Below are positions 51,930-61,235 of a stretch of 64,000 nt of DNA, piece after piece; within the stretch, counting starts at the first letter, position 1; every line of letters begins with the position of its first letter. The position numbers and the translations under genes are program-made. The notes beneath the pieces were generated by a model. It made no database searches. It worked only from the letters and a program-made list of their open reading frames with translations, and was not told the origin of the DNA. Origin of the DNA: Planctomycetota bacterium (GTDB lineage: Bacteria; Planctomycetota; Planctomycetia; Pirellulales; Lacipirellulaceae); the NCBI GenBank assembly GCA_029259945.1, contig JAJDEF010000016.1:23037-87036 (forward strand), given 5' to 3'.

Positions 51930-53984
51930 GTGACTAGAGAAGATCAATTGCCATCCTCTTCTGCGATTTCTGTAGCCGACATCCTTGGTCCCGAGGGAGC
52001 GATTGCTCGTCGGCTCTCGAATTACGAGCAGCGTCCGCAACAATTGGCCATGGCCGAGGCGGTGGCCAAGGCCATTGCTGCGAAGCAGCATTTGGTGGTG
52101 GAAGCAGGCACCGGGGTGGGTAAGAGTTTTGCTTACCTCGTCCCCGCCATTCTTGCAGCCACCCGACCGGCTGAGGATGAAAATCAACCCAAGAAGCCGG
52201 TGCGCGTGGTGATTGCCACCCATACGATCAGCTTACAGGAGCAGTTGATCGGCAAAGACCTGCCCTTGCTCAACAGTGTGATCCCTCGCGAGTTCTCGGC
52301 GGTGTTGGCCAAAGGGCGCCGCAACTATGTCAGCCTCCGTCGACTTCACAAGGCCGTGTCGCGCAGCAAAAGCTTGTTCGACCATCACGAACCCTACGAG
52401 CAGTTGCGAGAGCTACGTACTTGGAGCGAATCGACCTCAGACGGCTCACTAAGCGATCTGCCCTATCGGCCGATGCCGCAGGTTTGGGATGAGGTGGCCA
52501 GCGATCACAGCAATTGCATGGGTCGGCGCTGTCCCAGCTACAAGAAGTGTTTTTATTATCAAGATCGTCGCCGGGTGCAGCATGCCCAGTTGATGATCGT
52601 CAATCACGCCCTTTTTTTCAGCGACCTGGCTTTGCGAAGGGCGGGTGCGAGTATTTTGCCTGATTATGATGTGGTCGTGCTCGACGAAGCGCATAACATC
52701 GAGGCAGTTGCGTCCGATCACATGGGCATTCGGCTTACCAGCGGTCAGCTCGAATACGTTCTGAGCCGTCTCTATAACGACCGTACGCAGAAGGGCTTGC
52801 TGGTGCATCACGAAATGCACGATTTGCAGCAGATGGTGGACCGTTGCCGTGTGACCTCTGATGAGTTTTTCGCCGATTTGCTCGATTGGCACGAAGCCAA
52901 AGCGCCATCCAACGGCCGCGTGAGCGGGCCACTAGAGGTTGCCAACCATTTAAGTGGCGAGCTACAAAAGTTGGCCCGCGAGTTGAAAAGGGCAGGGGAT
53001 GCCCAGAACGAAGAAACCGATCGGCAAGATTTCATAGCGGCCCACGATCGACTAATCGGCCTGAGTGGCGAGCTGAACACCTGGCACCGCCAGCAAATCG
53101 ACTCCGCCGTTTACTGGATTGAATCGTACCGTACACGGCGAGGCGTTCCCCGGCTCACTTTGTCGGCGGCGCCGATCGACGTCGGGCCTGCGCTCCGCGA
53201 CCAACTCTTCAATGAAGTGCCCACCGCGATACTCACCAGTGCCACGTTGGCCGTCGGCAAGAATGAATCCTTCGATTTTTTCCGCGAACGAATCGGCTTG
53301 ATAAAAAGTAAAACGCTGCGTCTCGACAGCCCGTTCAACTATCGCGAACAGGCAGAGCTGATTACCTTGCGAGGCATGCCCGACCCAAGTGCCGAGCGAG
53401 ATGCTTATGAGCGTGCCAGTATCGAGATGATCCAACGGTTCGTACGCGATGCCGATGGGCATGCCTTCGTGCTCTTTACCAGCTACGACATGATGCGCCG
53501 CGTCGGCGCGAAAATGGCCGGTTGGCTCCGGGCGAATAATCTCAATCTCTTGAATCAAGCCGATGGTACGCCGCGAACTCAAATGATCGAGCTATTCAAA
53601 AAAGATCCCCGTTCGGTGTTGCTGGGAACGGACAGTTTTTGGCAGGGGGTCGATGTCGCCGGCGATGCCTTGCAATTGGTGGTCATCACAAAGTTGCCCT
53701 TCAGCGTGCCTGACCGACCGCTCACCGAAGCCCGGCTAGAAGCGATTCGCGCCTCGGGCGGCGAGCCTTTTCGGCAGTATCAGCTTCCCGAGGCGATTCT
53801 CAAGCTGAAGCAGGGTTTTGGTCGCCTCATTCGCAGCCGTGATGATCGTGGCCGGGTGGTCATCCTCGATCCGCGTATCCACACCAAATCATACGGCCGC
53901 ATGTTTCTCGAGTCGCTTCCGGATTGCCAGATGACGGAATTGGACTATGCCGCGGCAAGCTGCTCTAAGTCGTCGAAAACGTAA
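51930..53984 (+). CDS. dinG: DinG/XPD-like ATP-dependent DNA helicase
   Basis: 684 residues from GTG 51930, 18 bp after thiG. Motif [19 protein letters not shown], motif Ia [13 protein letters not shown], iron-sulfur region with [18 protein letters not shown] (three Cys close together), motif [21 protein letters not shown] (III), [25 protein letters not shown] (V) and [23 protein letters not shown] (VI). 5'-3' helicase that unwinds damaged or R-loop DNA. Confidence 0.95.
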   Translation: MTREDQLPSSSAISVADILGPEGAIARRLSNYEQRPQQLAMAEAVAKAIAAKQHLVVEAGTGVGKSFAYLVPAILAATRPAEDENQPKKPVRVVIATHTISLQEQLIGKDLPLLNSVIPREFSAVLAKGRRNYVSLRRLHKAVSRSKSLFDHHEPYEQLRELRTWSESTSDGSLSDLPYRPMPQVWDEVASDHSNCMGRRCPSYKKCFYYQDRRRVQHAQLMIVNHALFFSDLALRRAGASILPDYDVVVLDEAHNIEAVASDHMGIRLTSGQLEYVLSRLYNDRTQKGLLVHHEMHDLQQMVDRCRVTSDEFFADLLDWHEAKAPSNGRVSGPLEVANHLSGELQKLARELKRAGDAQNEETDRQDFIAAHDRLIGLSGELNTWHRQQIDSAVYWIESYRTRRGVPRLTLSAAPIDVGPALRDQLFNEVPTAILTSATLAVGKNESFDFFRERIGLIKSKTLRLDSPFNYREQAELITLRGMPDPSAERDAYERASIEMIQRFVRDADGHAFVLFTSYDMMRRVGAKMAGWLRANNLNLLNQADGTPRTQMIELFKKDPRSVLLGTDSFWQGVDVAGDALQLVVITKLPFSVPDRPLTEARLEAIRASGGEPFRQYQLPEAILKLKQGFGRLIRSRDDRGRVVILDPRIHTKSYGRMFLESLPDCQMTELDYAAASCSKSSKT

Positions 53985-54126
53985 GACAGAACCGATCAAT
54001 GAGCCAGCTAGTTGACCACCTCCTCAGCCCTACTTAAAATAAATGGTTTAGGGGGATTTGGGCAATCGATCGTCGGTTTGTCTAGTTCCTCAACACAGCC
54101 CCCCCCAGCCTCTGACGGCATCTATA

Positions 54127-54930
54127 ATGCTCGCCAAACGTGTGATTCCTTGTCTTGATGTCGACTGCGGTCGGGTGGTGAAGGGTACCAACTTTGTGAA
54201 CCTTCGCGACGCGGGCGATCCGGTAGAAGTCGCGGCGCGTTACGAGCGCGAAGGGGCCGACGAACTGGTGTTCCTCGACATCAGGGCCAGTCACGAAGGC
54301 CGCGATATTATGCTCGATGTGGTGCGGCGTACGGCCGAGCAAGTGTTTATGCCGCTTACGGTGGGTGGCGGAATTCGATCCTTAGAAGATGTTCGTGACC
54401 TGTTGCTTGCGGGTTGTGACAAAGTATCGATCAACTCTGCAGCCGTGCAAGACCCTGAATTTGTTCGAGCAGCGGCATTAAAATTTGGCAGCCAGTGTAT
54501 CGTCGTGAATATCGATCCCAAACGCGTCCAAAAAGAAGGTCGAGAAGTATGGGAAGTCCATATTAACGGGGGACGTATTGGCACAGGGCTCGAAGCGGTG
54601 GATTGGGCCAAGCAAGTGCAGGAACTGGGTGCGGGCGAAATTGTTCTCACAAGCATGGACGCCGATGGTACCAAGGATGGTTATGATTTAGAGATCACAG
54701 CTGCTGTGAGCGAGGCGGTCACTATCCCTGTGGTGGCTAGCGGCGGAGCCGGGTGCCCCGAACATTTGGCAGAAGCGGTTACTGCAGGCAAAGCAGATGC
54801 AGCCTTGGCCGCCAGCATTTTTCATTTCGGCGAGTATACCATTCAAGAAACGAAGCGCATAATGGCTGAGCACGGCGTACCTGTACGTCTTACAGCCATG
54901 GCGTGTGGATCAATGGGCAGTGAAGTATGA
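54127..54930 (+). CDS. hisF: imidazole glycerol phosphate synthase subunit HisF
   Basis: 267 residues from ATG 54127. [18 protein letters not shown] has the first catalytic Asp (residue 11), [13 protein letters not shown] and [17 protein letters not shown] the second (about 130), [16 protein letters not shown] binds phosphate. Histidine pathway, cyclase half. HisH and the rest of the pathway are elsewhere. Its stop overlaps the pilT start (ATGA), an unusual pair. Confidence 0.96.
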   Translation: MLAKRVIPCLDVDCGRVVKGTNFVNLRDAGDPVEVAARYEREGADELVFLDIRASHEGRDIMLDVVRRTAEQVFMPLTVGGGIRSLEDVRDLLLAGCDKVSINSAAVQDPEFVRAAALKFGSQCIVVNIDPKRVQKEGREVWEVHINGGRIGTGLEAVDWAKQVQELGAGEIVLTSMDADGTKDGYDLEITAAVSEAVTIPVVASGGAGCPEHLAEAVTAGKADAALAASIFHFGEYTIQETKRIMAEHGVPVRLTAMACGSMGSEV

Positions 54931-56099
54931 GTAAGACACCTCAGTCATCTCAGTCATCAATCTCTGAATCAGACTACGACAGTTTTGTCGGGCGTCACCA
55001 AGAGCTTGAAGTCAACAAGATGTTTCGCGCATGTGTGAAGCACGAAGCGAGCGATTTGCATCTCAAGGTAGGCAGGCCGCCGATGTTGCGAGTCGACGGT
55101 TCGTTGCGACCCATGGATCGCGATCCTATTGATGATGAAGAAATGGTGCGGCTCTGTTTCCCGTTGATGAACGAGCGGAGTCGAAAGATCTTTGACAAAG
55201 ATGGGGGTGCCGACTTTGCTCACATGTTGGATGTGGATGGCACCAATTGGCGGTTCCGTGTGAATTTACTACAACAGCTAGGCCACATAGGCATGGTGGC
55301 ACGGCGAGTAAGTAGCTGGATCCCTGACTTCGAAGGCTTGAATCTTCCGCCGTCGATTCAAGAGCTATGCACTTATGACCAGGGCATGGTATTGCTTGCA
55401 GGCGTGACGGGGTCGGGCAAGAGTACGACTATTGCCTCGATGCTTAACTGGATTAATGCCAATTATCGCAAACATATCCTGACGCTTGAAGACCCCATCG
55501 AATTTGTCTTTACCGAACAGAAATGCCTGATTAACCAACGGGAGATTGGGCTTGATGTTCTTGATTTCGAAATCGGTATGAAGCATGCGGTGCGAGAAGA
55601 TCCTGATGTCATGCTGGTAGGAGAAATGCGTGACAAAGAAACGTTTATGACGGCAATCCATGCGGCAGAGACGGGGCACTTGGTCTTCGGAACCATCCAT
55701 GCTAGCACAGCGCCCTCGACGATCGGTCGTATCTTAGATCTCTTCCCCCAAGAAATGCACAGCGCCTTGCGTAGTGCGATTGCCACAAATATGAAGGGCA
55801 TTATCGCCCAAAAGCTGCTCAAGTCGATTAAGCCAGGCGTGGGTCGAGTGCCGGTTTGCGAGATCATGAAATTTACACCAACCGTTCGTAAATTGGTACT
55901 TGAAGAGGAAGATCACCGTCTAGGTGACGCGATCCGTGTTGGTGCAGAAGATGGCATGCAGGATTTTACCCAGGGTCTTAAAAAGCTCGTCGACGAGGAG
56001 TACATCGATCGTGAAGTAGCCATGGAAGTGGCCCCGAGTCGTGAACAACTGAAGATGGCACTCAAAGGGATCGACGTCTCACAAGGCGGTATTATCTGA
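54927..56099 (+). CDS. pilT: PilT-family type IV pilus retraction ATPase
   Basis: 390 residues. N-domain [24 protein letters not shown]; Walker [16 protein letters not shown]; Asp box [11 protein letters not shown]; Walker [37 protein letters not shown] with His box. It has all residues for ATP hydrolysis. Its overlap with hisF and with the next gene (TGATG) shows a tightly packed operon. In planctomycetes PilT can occur without classical pili. Confidence 0.95.
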   Translation: MSKTPQSSQSSISESDYDSFVGRHQELEVNKMFRACVKHEASDLHLKVGRPPMLRVDGSLRPMDRDPIDDEEMVRLCFPLMNERSRKIFDKDGGADFAHMLDVDGTNWRFRVNLLQQLGHIGMVARRVSSWIPDFEGLNLPPSIQELCTYDQGMVLLAGVTGSGKSTTIASMLNWINANYRKHILTLEDPIEFVFTEQKCLINQREIGLDVLDFEIGMKHAVREDPDVMLVGEMRDKETFMTAIHAAETGHLVFGTIHASTAPSTIGRILDLFPQEMHSALRSAIATNMKGIIAQKLLKSIKPGVGRVPVCEIMKFTPTVRKLVLEEEDHRLGDAIRVGAEDGMQDFTQGLKKLVDEEYIDREVAMEVAPSREQLKMALKGIDVSQGGII

Positions 56100-57913
56100 T
56101 GCGGAAGACCACGGATCTACACCTACCGATGCTTGTAGTCATTGCTTTTGTGGTGATAGCGACATTTTGCATAACTCCATACCAAGCTTTTGCTCAGGGC
56201 GATGTCAATGCAGATGTTGCGGATGCGGCGGCTAACTTGGCTCAAAATCCTACGTTTAGTGCGAAGGCAAAGACGGTCGATTTTCGCCCGTCGTTGGTGT
56301 TAAAAGTAGTAGCCCTATTTGCAGTTTTTATGATGTGGATTAGTGCGGGTGACTGGGTTAGCCGCGACTCACAGATTCATACACTGGGCTGGCAAAAGTG
56401 GAATTCGATTACGTTCTTCCCTTTTATGTTGATAGCGTTTCTATTGTTTTTTCTCCCCGCCCCCACTCTGGTGCGTGCGCCGATTCTCCTAGGTATCTTT
56501 CTAGCGACTTGGGTACCCTATGTCTTGATCCACAATAAAAACGTCGAGCAGCACGAGACGGTGTTGACCGGGGCTTGGTGGCGATACGTGTTCGCACAGA
56601 TGGTAAGCAAAGTGGGAATTAAAGTTAGTGCTGAGCGAAAAGCGGAGCACGAGAAGGGCCCACCGGTCGATCTGATCGCCCTGGGGGCTGAAGACGAAAA
56701 TATGAACAACGCCAATTTGCTTTCGGCGAGGAATTCTCCAGGTTTCTTACTCGCTAAGGGTCTTATTGTTGAAATGGTGAGCCGTCGTAGCGATCGCATG
56801 TTGCTTGACTTTACCAAACAGGGTGTCACGGTACGGCATGAGATTGATGGTGCTTGGCACAGCGGCGAAACCCGCGAACGTGAGCCTAGCGACGTGATGC
56901 TAGCGGTGATAAAGACGCTAGCCAATCTTGACGTCAAGGATCGCCGCAGAAAACAATCGGGTGAATTTGGCGCCAAATACGAAGGGAAATCCTATCACTG
57001 CCCGCTCGTGACTCAAGGCGTTGCCACTGGCGAGCGGGTTGTGATTTCGTTGATTGGCGAGAAAAATCCCCTGGTGAGTTACAACGACTTGGGTATGCGA
57101 GAAGGTTTGCAGCAGCAGTGGGAAGAGTTGATGGCCGCCGAGCAGGGGCTCATCATTCTTTCTAGCTTGCCAGGCGGCGGGATGACCTCGATCACGAACA
57201 TTTCGCTTCGTCAGACAGATCGCCTGATGCGAGACTTTGCCGCGATCGAGGAACTAAGCCATCGTGAAGAAGAAATTCAAAATCTCATGGTTACGACCTA
57301 CGATGCGGCAGCGGGAGAAACGCCGGATACGATTTTGCCTGGTCTGATTCGAACCTATCCAAACGTTTATGTCCTACGCGATTTTGTTAATCTTGAGACG
57401 GCTAAGTTGTTGCTCAACGAAGTTCGCGATGAGCGATTGGTAATCACGAACGTACGTGCTAAGGATTCGGCGGAAGCATTGCTGCGATTGATGCAGATGA
57501 AGATGCCCGCTAAAGATTTTGCTTCAGCAGCTAAGGCGGTGCTCTACCAACGTTTGATACGTTTGTTGTGCCCCGATTGTAAGGTGGGCTACGCACCACC
57601 GGCTGAAGTACTCAAGAAGTTGGGAATTCCTGCTGGCAAGATCGAGCATCTCTATCGGCCACCTAAGCCGGAAGAAGTGAATAAGCCGTGTAAAACATGC
57701 CAAGGCCTCGGCTACAAAGGCCGTACAGGTGTGTTTGAGCTGCTTGTTGTGACGGACAAGATGCGCGAGATTCTCGTGAAGCAGCCCAAGCTTGATTTAC
57801 TCAAGAAGGCGGCCCGAGCTGCACGGCAGCGGTCGTTGCAAGAAGAAGGAATCTTGCTTGTAGCCAAAGGGATTACTTCGATGCAGGAACTGATGAGAAT
57901 TCTAAAGCAATAA
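56099..57913 (+). CDS. membrane-anchored GspE/PilB-like pseudo-ATPase
   Basis: 604 residues. A signal/anchor (about 8-32) and two or three more hydrophobic segments (68-85, 102-150) precede a GspE-like half. That half keeps the family order, but Walker A is LSSLPGGGMTSITN (no GK[ST]), the Walker B region is YPNVYVLRDFVNLET without the catalytic Glu, and the His box is DERLVITNVRAKDS. The zinc cysteines CPDCKVGY and CKTCQGLGYKGRTGVFELL remain. So it probably binds PilT or a pilus platform without hydrolysing ATP. Co-translated with pilT (one-base overlap). Confidence 0.9.
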   Translation: MRKTTDLHLPMLVVIAFVVIATFCITPYQAFAQGDVNADVADAAANLAQNPTFSAKAKTVDFRPSLVLKVVALFAVFMMWISAGDWVSRDSQIHTLGWQKWNSITFFPFMLIAFLLFFLPAPTLVRAPILLGIFLATWVPYVLIHNKNVEQHETVLTGAWWRYVFAQMVSKVGIKVSAERKAEHEKGPPVDLIALGAEDENMNNANLLSARNSPGFLLAKGLIVEMVSRRSDRMLLDFTKQGVTVRHEIDGAWHSGETREREPSDVMLAVIKTLANLDVKDRRRKQSGEFGAKYEGKSYHCPLVTQGVATGERVVISLIGEKNPLVSYNDLGMREGLQQQWEELMAAEQGLIILSSLPGGGMTSITNISLRQTDRLMRDFAAIEELSHREEEIQNLMVTTYDAAAGETPDTILPGLIRTYPNVYVLRDFVNLETAKLLLNEVRDERLVITNVRAKDSAEALLRLMQMKMPAKDFASAAKAVLYQRLIRLLCPDCKVGYAPPAEVLKKLGIPAGKIEHLYRPPKPEEVNKPCKTCQGLGYKGRTGVFELLVVTDKMREILVKQPKLDLLKKAARAARQRSLQEEGILLVAKGITSMQELMRILKQ

Positions 57914-57949
57914 GTCGTCGAACTGCGGCGATCTGCCCAAGGAAATTTT

Positions 57950-58474
57950 ATGCTTTATATTACCGTGATGCTCGGATTTTTATTCTTCGCCGGCATGGCA
58001 ATGACGGTCAATGAGGGTCTATGGAACAATGCTATTGCTCTCTTAAACGTCATTCTTGCTGGCCTCCTCGGAATCGTTGTTGGCATTCCGCTTGGAGTAT
58101 GGGCATTGGGACAGTCTGGTAAACCCGCAGATTTTACATGGCACTTTGTCTTAGCTGGCATTTGGATTGTATTTGCGATTTCCGTTCTTCTATTTGGTTT
58201 GGCTGCGAAGTCTGCTTCGAATGTGCGAGTGCGATTTATACCGATGCTCGACAAGATTGCAGGGCCACTCATGGGACTGATGGTAGCGGTCATGTTGACT
58301 AGCTTTACGGCCTACACCCTAGAACGAGTTCCTATTAGTGCGGGTGAGTGGAAGCTCTCTGACGCCTCCGAAACGCAAGTCAAGATACTCACTTTAGCCC
58401 GAGCGCCGTTCTTAAATGTCGTCAATAAATTTGTCGAACCCGAAGGTGTTGACAGCCCATTTTACGATGATTGA
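57950..58474 (+). CDS. CvpA-like four-helix membrane protein
   Basis: 174 residues with four hydrophobic helices (about 1-18, 27-55, 66-85, 99-118) and a polar C-terminus. The second helix LNVILAGLLGIVVGIPLGVWAL and the overall order recall CvpA/colicin V production proteins, but the match is weak. It lies 36 bp after the GspE-like gene and likely shares its transcript. Confidence 0.65.
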   Translation: MLYITVMLGFLFFAGMAMTVNEGLWNNAIALLNVILAGLLGIVVGIPLGVWALGQSGKPADFTWHFVLAGIWIVFAISVLLFGLAAKSASNVRVRFIPMLDKIAGPLMGLMVAVMLTSFTAYTLERVPISAGEWKLSDASETQVKILTLARAPFLNVVNKFVEPEGVDSPFYDD

Positions 58475-58514
58475 TGTTGTCGTGATGTGATTCGCGAGAA
58501 ATCTAGGAGCGACG

Positions 58515-58889
58515 ATGCCTGAGTACCCTGAACATTCCGCTGACGTTTACAGCGCCGATGAACTGGGGCAGTATCAGGCGATTAGCTTAACCGCGGTGCT
58601 GGCTTTGTTTTTAGGGTTGCTTTCTCCGCTAGCGTTTCTCTCGCCAGTGCTACTGATTACACCGCTGATAGCGTTGGCTGTGGCGAGCAAGGCATTGTCT
58701 GAAATCGGCGCTCCCAATAGCGGTCTGTCTGGGGCCCGTTTTGCGCGTGCAGGGCTTGTGCTAGCAATTCTCTTCGGAGTTGCGTCTTGCTCGCGACTTG
58801 TAGTGAGCAACCTCCTTGAAAGTCGTTCGTTGGAAGCCCCAGCATCCGTCTCTCGCCTCTTGAGAGCTCAACCGCAAGTGCACGTCTAA
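58515..58889 (+). CDS. DUF4190-like small membrane protein
   Basis: 124 residues. Two to three hydrophobic helices: AISLTAVLALFLGLLSPLAFLSPVLLITPLIALAVASKAL and GARFARAGLVLAILFGVASCSRLVV. The spacing (helix, A-x-ALxxI linker, glycine-flanked helix) is that of DUF4190 proteins. Role unknown. AGGAG is nine bases upstream. Last gene of the pilT run. Confidence 0.72.
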   Translation: MPEYPEHSADVYSADELGQYQAISLTAVLALFLGLLSPLAFLSPVLLITPLIALAVASKALSEIGAPNSGLSGARFARAGLVLAILFGVASCSRLVVSNLLESRSLEAPASVSRLLRAQPQVHV

Positions 58890-59314
58890 TACAGCATAAC
58901 GGCCTGAAAACTTGCTTAAGAGCATGCGGGTTGGGTGTTGTGGCGTTGCTATCTAGCGAGAGTTGACTTGTCTTGTTTGATAAGATTTCCGGATTGTGTA
59001 GGGAGTGAAGGTAATTATGGGCCGTGATGCGGCGTAACCGTTTTGACTGGAATATCTTGCCAAAATCGAGCACTCTGTCGTCGATTTTCGGATGTTTTGC
59101 ATTTTGCTGGCTCTACCGTGGCATGAAGCAAGGTCGATAACTTTCAATCGAGGCGGATAGAAATCCCGCGAGTTCAACCTTTCAGTTTCGTTTCTATGGG
59201 ACGTCATTGTTAGCGGGTTTGAAATCGTGAATTAAGGACAATTAAGGACCTTGCCTTGCTGTTTTCTGGTTGGAACTAGAGTGCACAGCAACGCAGATGT
59301 AGAAGGAGCTCCCC
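58890..59314. other. 425-bp intergenic region upstream of the porin gene
   Basis: No gene is convincing here. It should hold the porin promoter; the tandem AATTAAGGAC at 59230-59249 is the only sharp signal. Confidence 0.5.
59230..59249 (+). promoter_or_regulatory. tandem 10-bp repeat AATTAAGGAC upstream of porin
   Basis: Two perfect copies in direct succession, one helical turn apart, 66 bp before the GTG. The spacing suits a dimeric activator next to a -35 element; no regulator is known. Confidence 0.4.
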
Positions 59315-60559
59315 GTGAAATTCAAGACATGGACGGTCGGTATTGCTGTTCTTGCGTTGACTTCGGCCCCCGTTTTTGCCGAAGACAGCCTGGGTCAGTG
59401 GTCTTTTGATGAACAAGTAACACCTGTTGGCTGCTGCGATAGCGGTTGCGATGACTGTGGATGCGGATCCTCGGCGTGCTGTGGAGGCCGTGGCCTGCTG
59501 AGTGGCATGGGATCGGGTTGGCTCGAAGGCATGAGCCTATCCAGCGCCCTAGGCCTTGATTGCAGTCGGATTGATGTTGGTGGTTGGACTCAGTTTGGTT
59601 ACCACGACAGCCCTACGCCTCTTGCTACTGGGTCGTTTAACAATGTGCCCAAGGAACTGAACCTACACCAGCAATGGTTCTATCTCGGTCGTGAAGCTGA
59701 TGGTTCGAATGGCTTGGACTTTGGTTTTCGTGCTGACTTTGTTTACGGTACCGATGCCCAGAAGACGCAGTCTTTCAATAATCCTGGCGCGACGGTTCCT
59801 AAGGGAGGAACTTTCGATGCAGGCTTTGACCACGGTGTTTACGGCTGGGCAATTCCTCAGTTGTATGTGGAAGTCGCCAAGGGCGACCTCGCGGTAAAGA
59901 TCGGTCACTTTTTCACCATTGCCGGTTATGAAGTGATTCCTGCCACAGGCAACTTCTTCTATAGCCACTCTTTGGCAATGTTTAATGCCGAGCCGTTTAC
60001 CCACACTGGTGTGTTAGCGACCTATACGGGTTATGAGAATATGACACTGTTCAGTGGTTGGTCGGTTGGTTGGGACACTGGTTTCGATCAATTTAACGGC
60101 GGTGGCCCAAGCCACGGTAATAACCTGATCGGTGGTTTCTCTGCTGACCTGCACGACTGGGTGACGATGACTTACGTCAACACCTATGGCGACTTAGGCG
60201 CCATCAGTACCACTGGGGACGAGGATCACTCGCATAGCCTCGTTTTCGATGTCACGTTAACAGACAACTTGAACTATGTCTGGCAAACCGATTATCTCAG
60301 TATCGATGAAGCTGTCGGTGTTCGAGAAACGGTTGGCATTAACCAATACCTGTTTTACGCCTACAACGACATTGTTACTTTTGGTAACCGCATCGAGTGG
60401 TTGCGTGTCGATGGCTTGTCGAACTACGAGTTTACTTCCGGTGTGAACATCCAGTTGCTGGACAACTTGGTGCTTCGACCTGAAGCTCGTAAGGATTGGG
60501 TGCCAGCGACTGGTTTCGACCAGGATATGTTCGGTGCTGATATGATTCTGACTTACTAA
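59315..60559 (+). CDS. OmpL-like beta-barrel porin (BBP2 family) with Cys-rich N-terminus
   Basis: 414 residues from a GTG with AAGGAGCT seven bases upstream. Signal peptide to about residue 22 (VGIAVLALTSAPVFA). Then VTPVGCCDSGCDDCGCGSSACC, seven cysteines within 20 residues, a glycine-rich segment, and beta strands (IDVGGWTQFGYHD, QQWFYLGREADGSNGLDFGFRADFVYGTDAQ, WGWAIPQLYVEVAKGDLAVKIGHFFTIAGYEV, ending MFGADMILTY with the aromatic C-terminus of outer-membrane barrels). Typical planctomycete porin apart from the Cys cluster. A strong terminator follows. Confidence 0.9.
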   Translation: MKFKTWTVGIAVLALTSAPVFAEDSLGQWSFDEQVTPVGCCDSGCDDCGCGSSACCGGRGLLSGMGSGWLEGMSLSSALGLDCSRIDVGGWTQFGYHDSPTPLATGSFNNVPKELNLHQQWFYLGREADGSNGLDFGFRADFVYGTDAQKTQSFNNPGATVPKGGTFDAGFDHGVYGWAIPQLYVEVAKGDLAVKIGHFFTIAGYEVIPATGNFFYSHSLAMFNAEPFTHTGVLATYTGYENMTLFSGWSVGWDTGFDQFNGGGPSHGNNLIGGFSADLHDWVTMTYVNTYGDLGAISTTGDEDHSHSLVFDVTLTDNLNYVWQTDYLSIDEAVGVRETVGINQYLFYAYNDIVTFGNRIEWLRVDGLSNYEFTSGVNIQLLDNLVLRPEARKDWVPATGFDQDMFGADMILTY

Positions 60560-60592
60560 GTGTTGGTTGGAAAATAAACGAAGAATTCTTTC

Positions 60593-60633
60593 ACCGGAGG
60601 TCGACCTGATAGGGGTCGGCCTCCGGTTTTTTT
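60593..60633 (+). terminator. strong intrinsic terminator of the porin gene
   Basis: CCGGAGGTCGACC pairs with GGTCGGCCTCCGG (one mismatch) around TGATAGG, followed by TTTTTTT. Found 34 bp after the stop. Confidence 0.92.
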
Positions 60634-60642
60634 GTGCGCTAG

Positions 60643-60677
60643 TTTTGTCAGGGTGCTTGGTGACAAAATGGACAAAA
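60643..60677. repeat. TTTTGTC / GACAAAA motifs left of the transposon
   Basis: TTTTGTCA (60643-60650), GACAAAA (60662-60668) and GGACAAAA (60670-60677). The same octamer continues on the other side of the transposon (63714-63807), so the transposon landed inside a cluster of them. Confidence 0.55.
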
Positions 60678-60757
60678 CTCGGGGGTGCGGCTGGTGTTTG
60701 GGGCTCCGTTTCTAGGGGTTTCTATTTTTTGTGGGCCTGAGTTTTGGCACGTATATG

Positions 60758-60765
60758 GCTGTTTG
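60758..60765. repeat. left copy of 8-bp target-site duplication
   Basis: GCTGTTTG, exactly repeated at 63680-63687 beyond the right inverted repeat. Confidence 0.9.
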
Positions 60766-60790
60766 GGTACTGTCCCACGACTGTGTTGCT
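60766..60790 (+). repeat. left terminal inverted repeat
   Basis: Starts GGTACTGTCC, ends ACTGTGTTGCT. Inverted copy at the right end differs at two bases (11 and 13). Confidence 0.93.
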
Positions 60791-60827
60791 GAGTTGAACC
60801 GCTGATTCTACCCGCTATCTTGCGTGA

Positions 60828-61235
60828 ATGGATGGTATCAAACTTCTCAGAGCCGAAGCCCGCGCCAAACGCGATAAGGCCATGCAGGAAGCTCGCATTG
60901 AGTACCTGTTGGCTACCCGTGAGATTCGGGCCGTCGAACGCAAGCTACGCTCTGCCGATGCTAGGCGGCGGGTACGTCGGGCCAGTCGGTACATGGCCGA
61001 CCGGGACGAGTCGTTCAAAACCCTGACTGTCGTTCAAGCGGCAGAGCGGTTATTGCAGGCAGGTAAACCGCTGACGGTGGTTGAACTAACCATCGAGCTA
61101 CAGCGTCGTGGGTGCCGGGCCAATGACGATCCCAAGGCGGTGGCCAATGCGGTTCGGTCGGGGCTGGCTTATCACGGGGATCGGTTTTATAGGGATGGAG
61201 CGGGGCGGTGGGTTATTCGCGTTCCTCAATTTTAA
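60828..61235 (+). CDS. passenger protein with HARE-HTH/winged-helix-like C-domain
   Basis: 135 residues. Residues 1-60 are basic and helical (KLLRAEARAKRDKAMQEARIEYLLATREIRAVERKLRSADARRRVRR). Residues 68-130 (TLTVVQAAERLLQAGKPLTVVELTIELQRRGCRANDDPKAVANAVRSGLAYHGDRFYRDGAGRWVI) have the HB1/ASXL-HARE helix-turn-helix layout known in restriction and chromatin factors: AxxxL, PLTxxEL, L-x-R, V-x-x-L, F-R...G-W. Likely DNA-binding, perhaps at the transposon end or its own promoter. Overlaps the next gene 3'-to-3' by 23 bp. Confidence 0.7.
   Translation: MDGIKLLRAEARAKRDKAMQEARIEYLLATREIRAVERKLRSADARRRVRRASRYMADRDESFKTLTVVQAAERLLQAGKPLTVVELTIELQRRGCRANDDPKAVANAVRSGLAYHGDRFYRDGAGRWVIRVPQF

Noticed and set aside
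51438..52223. 261-residue open frame on the minus strand
   Set aside because: Shadow of thiG and dinG, both certain.
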